From Bacilli bacterium (GTDB lineage: Bacteria > Bacillota_I > Bacilli_A > RF39 > UBA660), in contig JAFYEA010000027.1 of assembly GCA_017544525.1 (NCBI GenBank), positions 3,521-67,520 of the forward strand: a stretch of DNA of 64,000 nt. Direction: 5' to 3'. A program made the translations under genes and the position numbers. Positions 62,235 through 64,000 of this stretch are shown here, piece after piece; positions within the stretch are counted from its first letter, which is position 1, and every line of letters begins with the position of its first letter. The notes beneath the pieces are model-generated. The model saw nothing but the letters and a program-made list of their open reading frames with translations. It made no database searches and was not told where the DNA came from.

Positions 62235-62352
62235 AAAAAACAAGACTTAAACTATTATGTTTCAGTCTTGTTCAATAATCACTTATCTTTTAGTCCGAAT
62301 ACATATGTATTGAGTTGACGAACTAAAACTTAGAACTACTCCCCTTTAACGC
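62235..62352 (-). promoter_or_regulatory. yybP-ykoY (manganese) riboswitch
   Basis: Minus strand: TTAAAGGGGAGTAG (conserved L1), then a P3 stem TTTTAGT/ACTAAAA enclosing L3 TCGTCAACTC and CGG with a distal AATACAT/ATGTATT hairpin, then GAACAAGAC, which matches the conserved 3' strand. GTTC near L1 can pair with GAAC. A terminator CAAGACT...AGTCTTG (62241-62270) followed by TTTTTT shares CAAGAC with the aptamer, so ligand binding should favour read-through. P2 is absent and P4 very short compared with the Lactococcus example. Confidence 0.8.
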
Positions 62353-62357
62353 ATATA

Positions 62358-62386
62358 ATTATACCATAAAAAGGCAAAAAAGTCAA
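62358..62386 (-). promoter_or_regulatory. Promoter of the riboswitch transcript
   Basis: TTGACT (62381-62386), 17-bp spacer, TATAAT (62358-62363); predicted start near 62351, at the first base of the aptamer. Confidence 0.88.
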
Positions 62387-62389
62387 ATT

Positions 62390-63031
62390 TTATAAACTAG
62401 GTCCTTCATTAGATTGGTCTATATTTACTTTTGTTGTATCATTCAAAAACTTTCCAAACTCAGCTAAACTTTCATTAATAGATCCACCTTTATATTTTTC
62501 TTTATATGGTGTTTCATCTCTTCCAAGTAATTCACCCATAGAACCTTTATAGTTTACTCTTAGCGTTGTTAAATACTCATCAAATTTTGTATCAATATCT
62601 AACTCTTTTAAACGTATTTCCTTTGCTTCCGCTACTGTACATCCTAAATACTTAACACACGCTTCTTCTAGAGTTAATTTATAATCATACTCAGAAGAAT
62701 AATTAACTGATTCTCCTCTTTCAATAGCCTCTTTATATTTTGGAAAAACTAAGACATATAAATGTTCAAGATCTGGATATAAGCTTGATATATGACTTAT
62801 TCTTAAATATTCATCTAAATCTCCATTACATTCCTTAGCACCAAATTCTCTTTTAACTTCATTAATCATTTCGTTTTCATATTGCTTTAGTCCTAGTAAC
62901 CATCTACGATTATCAAAACTTTCTTGTAATTTCTTTGCAGCTTGCTCATCAAACTTATCATTTGGAGTAACTTTATTAAGCGCATCATAAACTTCTCTAA
63001 ACTTATCACTAAAATTAAATTTATTATCCAT
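62390..63031 (-). CDS. Hypothetical 213-residue protein
   Basis: Helical soluble protein: MDNKFNFSDKFREVYDALN, KKLQESFDNRRWLLGLKQYE, YPDLEHLYVLVFPKYKEAI, LTLEEACVKYLGCTVAEA. AGGTGATATAGGT precedes ATG. Ends 4 nt before the -35 box of the riboswitch promoter. Not recognised. Confidence 0.65.
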   Translation of the reverse strand: MDNKFNFSDKFREVYDALNKVTPNDKFDEQAAKKLQESFDNRRWLLGLKQYENEMINEVKREFGAKECNGDLDEYLRISHISSLYPDLEHLYVLVFPKYKEAIERGESVNYSSEYDYKLTLEEACVKYLGCTVAEAKEIRLKELDIDTKFDEYLTTLRVNYKGSMGELLGRDETPYKEKYKGGSINESLAEFGKFLNDTTKVNIDQSNEGPSL

Positions 63032-63064
63032 ACCTATATCACCTATAATTATTATACTATAAAA

Positions 63065-63094
63065 AATAACAAATAAATAGAATTATTTGTTATT
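63065..63094 (-). terminator. Terminator between two hypothetical genes
   Basis: Perfect 12-bp stem AATAACAAATAA/TTATTTGTTATT, 6-nt loop, TTTTTT, followed within 5 nt by TATAAT. Confidence 0.85.
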
Positions 63095-63773
63095 CAATAA
63101 CAATAGTATTCATAAAATCATGAATGAATTCTTCAGTATAATCACCAATAAATGTAAAATAATACTTCTTATTATCTTTTATAATATTAACATCAGTAAT
63201 ATCTTTATTTGTTTTAAAAATATATCCTCTATAATAACCATCAACTAATTTTACATATTCAATAGAAGGTAACATTAACAATTTAAATTCATTAATAAAA
63301 TATATTTGCTTTTGCTTTTTTGTTGTCATAAAAAACTTAACTTTATCATCATTGTGCTTTTCCATATATTTTATTAAGTCAACATCATCATTAATATTTT
63401 CTTTTTTTATAATACTAGATAAATCTTTATACTCTTTATTATTGTTTATTATATATAGATATTGATTATCATTTCCAATGAATACTGCTTTATTATTTTC
63501 TCCATTTTCATTTTTAAGAACCATTTTATATGCATTAGATTCTTCGTTAAATCTTTCATATCCATCAAATACATTTTTAAATTTTAAATTATTAAAAGTA
63601 ACATATTCATCTAATTCAGTATGATTAATAGTCATATTACCATTTATTTTAACATTAGATAATTCTAAATTATCACTTGATTTATATTTTAAATAACAAT
63701 AGTATTTAAACCCTATATAAACAACTATGATTAATAAACTAAAAATTATTATTTTTATTATTTTTGAATTCAT
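63090..63773 (-). CDS. Hypothetical membrane-anchored protein
   Basis: 227 residues from ATG 63773. N-terminal membrane helix (IIKIIIFSLLIIVVYIGFKYY) followed by an extracytoplasmic domain with beta strands (LSNVKINGNMTINHTEL, KNVFDGYERFNEESNAY, KQIYFINEFKLLMLPSIEYV). Weak GTGGTG ribosome site. A TATAAT (63791-63796) lies close upstream, and a longer leader RNA ends at a terminator there. Function unknown. Confidence 0.65.
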   Translation of the reverse strand: MNSKIIKIIIFSLLIIVVYIGFKYYCYLKYKSSDNLELSNVKINGNMTINHTELDEYVTFNNLKFKNVFDGYERFNEESNAYKMVLKNENGENNKAVFIGNDNQYLYIINNNKEYKDLSSIIKKENINDDVDLIKYMEKHNDDKVKFFMTTKKQKQIYFINEFKLLMLPSIEYVKLVDGYYRGYIFKTNKDITDVNIIKDNKKYYFTFIGDYTEEFIHDFMNTIVIE

Positions 63774-63815
63774 ATACACCACACATAGTAATTATATCAT
63801 ACATTTAACTATTAA

Positions 63816-63910
63816 AAAAGTTGCATTAAGCAACTTATTTTTTAAGTGGGACATCTATATAACTAGTTCTAAAACTATACCCTAAAAAATACAATTATTA
63901 TTGTTTTTCA
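63816..63910 (-). ncRNA. Putative structured small RNA or cis-regulatory leader
   Basis: From a promoter at 63916-63943 to a terminator at 63818-63836 there is about 95 nt with no ORF. Strand TATTTTTTA can pair with TAAAAAATA (9 bp), flanked inside by GGG/CCC, and encloses a hairpin TAGTT-TTAG-AACTA. The second arm ends exactly at the terminator stem. It could be a stand-alone RNA or a regulatory leader of the downstream gene. Confidence 0.5.
63818..63836 (-). terminator. Terminator of the putative structured RNA
   Basis: Stem AAGTTGC/GCAACTT, 5-nt loop, TTTTTTAAT on the minus strand. Confidence 0.8.
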
Positions 63911-63915
63911 AAAAC

Positions 63916-63943
63916 AATATATCACATTTTATAAAAAAGTCAA
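63916..63943 (-). promoter_or_regulatory. Promoter of the putative structured RNA
   Basis: TTGACT (63938-63943), 16-bp spacer, TATATT (63916-63921). The -35 box closely follows the stop codon of the gene at the right edge. Confidence 0.6.
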
Positions 63944-63945
63944 AA

Positions 63946-64000
63946 TCATTTGTATTCATATAACAGTTTATCATTTTCATATATATATGGTCCTTTTGCA
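63946..64000 (-). CDS. C-terminal end of an unidentified gene
   Basis: Only the last 17 codons are in the window, reading AKGPYIYENDKLLYEYK to TGA at 63946-63948. The open frame and minus orientation agree with the neighbours, but no function can be assigned. Confidence 0.45.
   Translation of the reverse strand, partial: AKGPYIYENDKLLYEYK

Noticed and set aside
63850..63890. GTTTTAGAACTA, similar to the start of type II-A CRISPR repeats
   Set aside because: Single copy, no spacers, no cas genes in the window, and the surrounding pairing fits a simple hairpin RNA better.

Overview
The window is AT-rich and encodes essentially everything on the minus strand. TGA is used as a stop (cdd, ybeY, rlmN and others) and Trp is TGG, so the code is standard and not the Mycoplasma code. 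Strong Shine-Dalgarno sites, RecO/Era/YbeY/YqfC/YqfD synteny, PrkC/PrpC, T-boxes, GatCAB, a class B sortase and a SipW-type secretion locus point to a low-GC Gram-positive (Bacillota/Bacilli; I infer an uncultured gut lineage near Erysipelotrichia or RF39, not proven). YqfC and YqfD suggest spore-former ancestry. I saw no tRNA, rRNA, CRISPR array, IS element or plus-strand gene.

Layout from right to left, the direction of transcription. 64.0-52.4 kb is accessory and envelope: small unknown proteins, a structured RNA at 63.8 kb, a coiled-coil protein behind a yybP-ykoY (Mn2+) riboswitch at 62.3 kb, a membrane-anchored metallopeptidase, a sortase B with an NPQTA surface protein, a LysM protein, a lipoprotein, MgtC and an HD protein. 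52.4-46.2 kb holds a dipeptidase and a SipW/TasA-like secretion operon: fibre-like protein, signal peptidase with a polytopic N-terminus, DUF5305-like protein, and Fn3/Hint surface protein. 46.2-40.3 kb has NUDIX, membrane proteins, ligA, and hisS behind a histidine leader-peptide attenuator. 39.9-33.3 kb is an Asn T-box operon asnS-aspS-gatC-gatA-gatB. 33.2-29.6 kb has a zeta-like kinase with a 48-residue partner, a Pro-rich membrane protein, and a short alaS behind an Ala T-box. 28.3-20.1 kb is rlmN-prpC-prkC-rsgA, then a large repeat/metallopeptidase gene, then rpe. 20.0-17.6 kb is a C39 peptidase-ABC transporter followed by two overlapping double-glycine peptide genes. 17.4-7.9 kb has NUDIX enzymes, a heterodimeric ABC exporter, an Hpt-REC protein, an AMP-forming ligase and a hybrid histidine kinase. 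7.8-2.8 kb is the yqfC-yqfD-vanZ-ybeY-dgkA-cdd-era-yqzL-recO cluster. 2.8-0.3 kb is a secreted Fn3 protein, and 0.2-0 kb is a truncated acetyltransferase.

Several items are too short for ordinary gene calling: a likely two-peptide class IIb bacteriocin (17.68-17.98 kb), a His-rich leader peptide with mutually exclusive terminator and antiterminator (42.0-42.2 kb), a 26-residue YqzL-like protein, and a 48-residue protein coupled to the zeta-like kinase. Two covarying structured elements (11.82-11.89 and 13.15-13.22 kb) follow two stop codons. Start codons were reassigned from the Shine-Dalgarno position wherever the longest ORF began upstream of its ribosome site.
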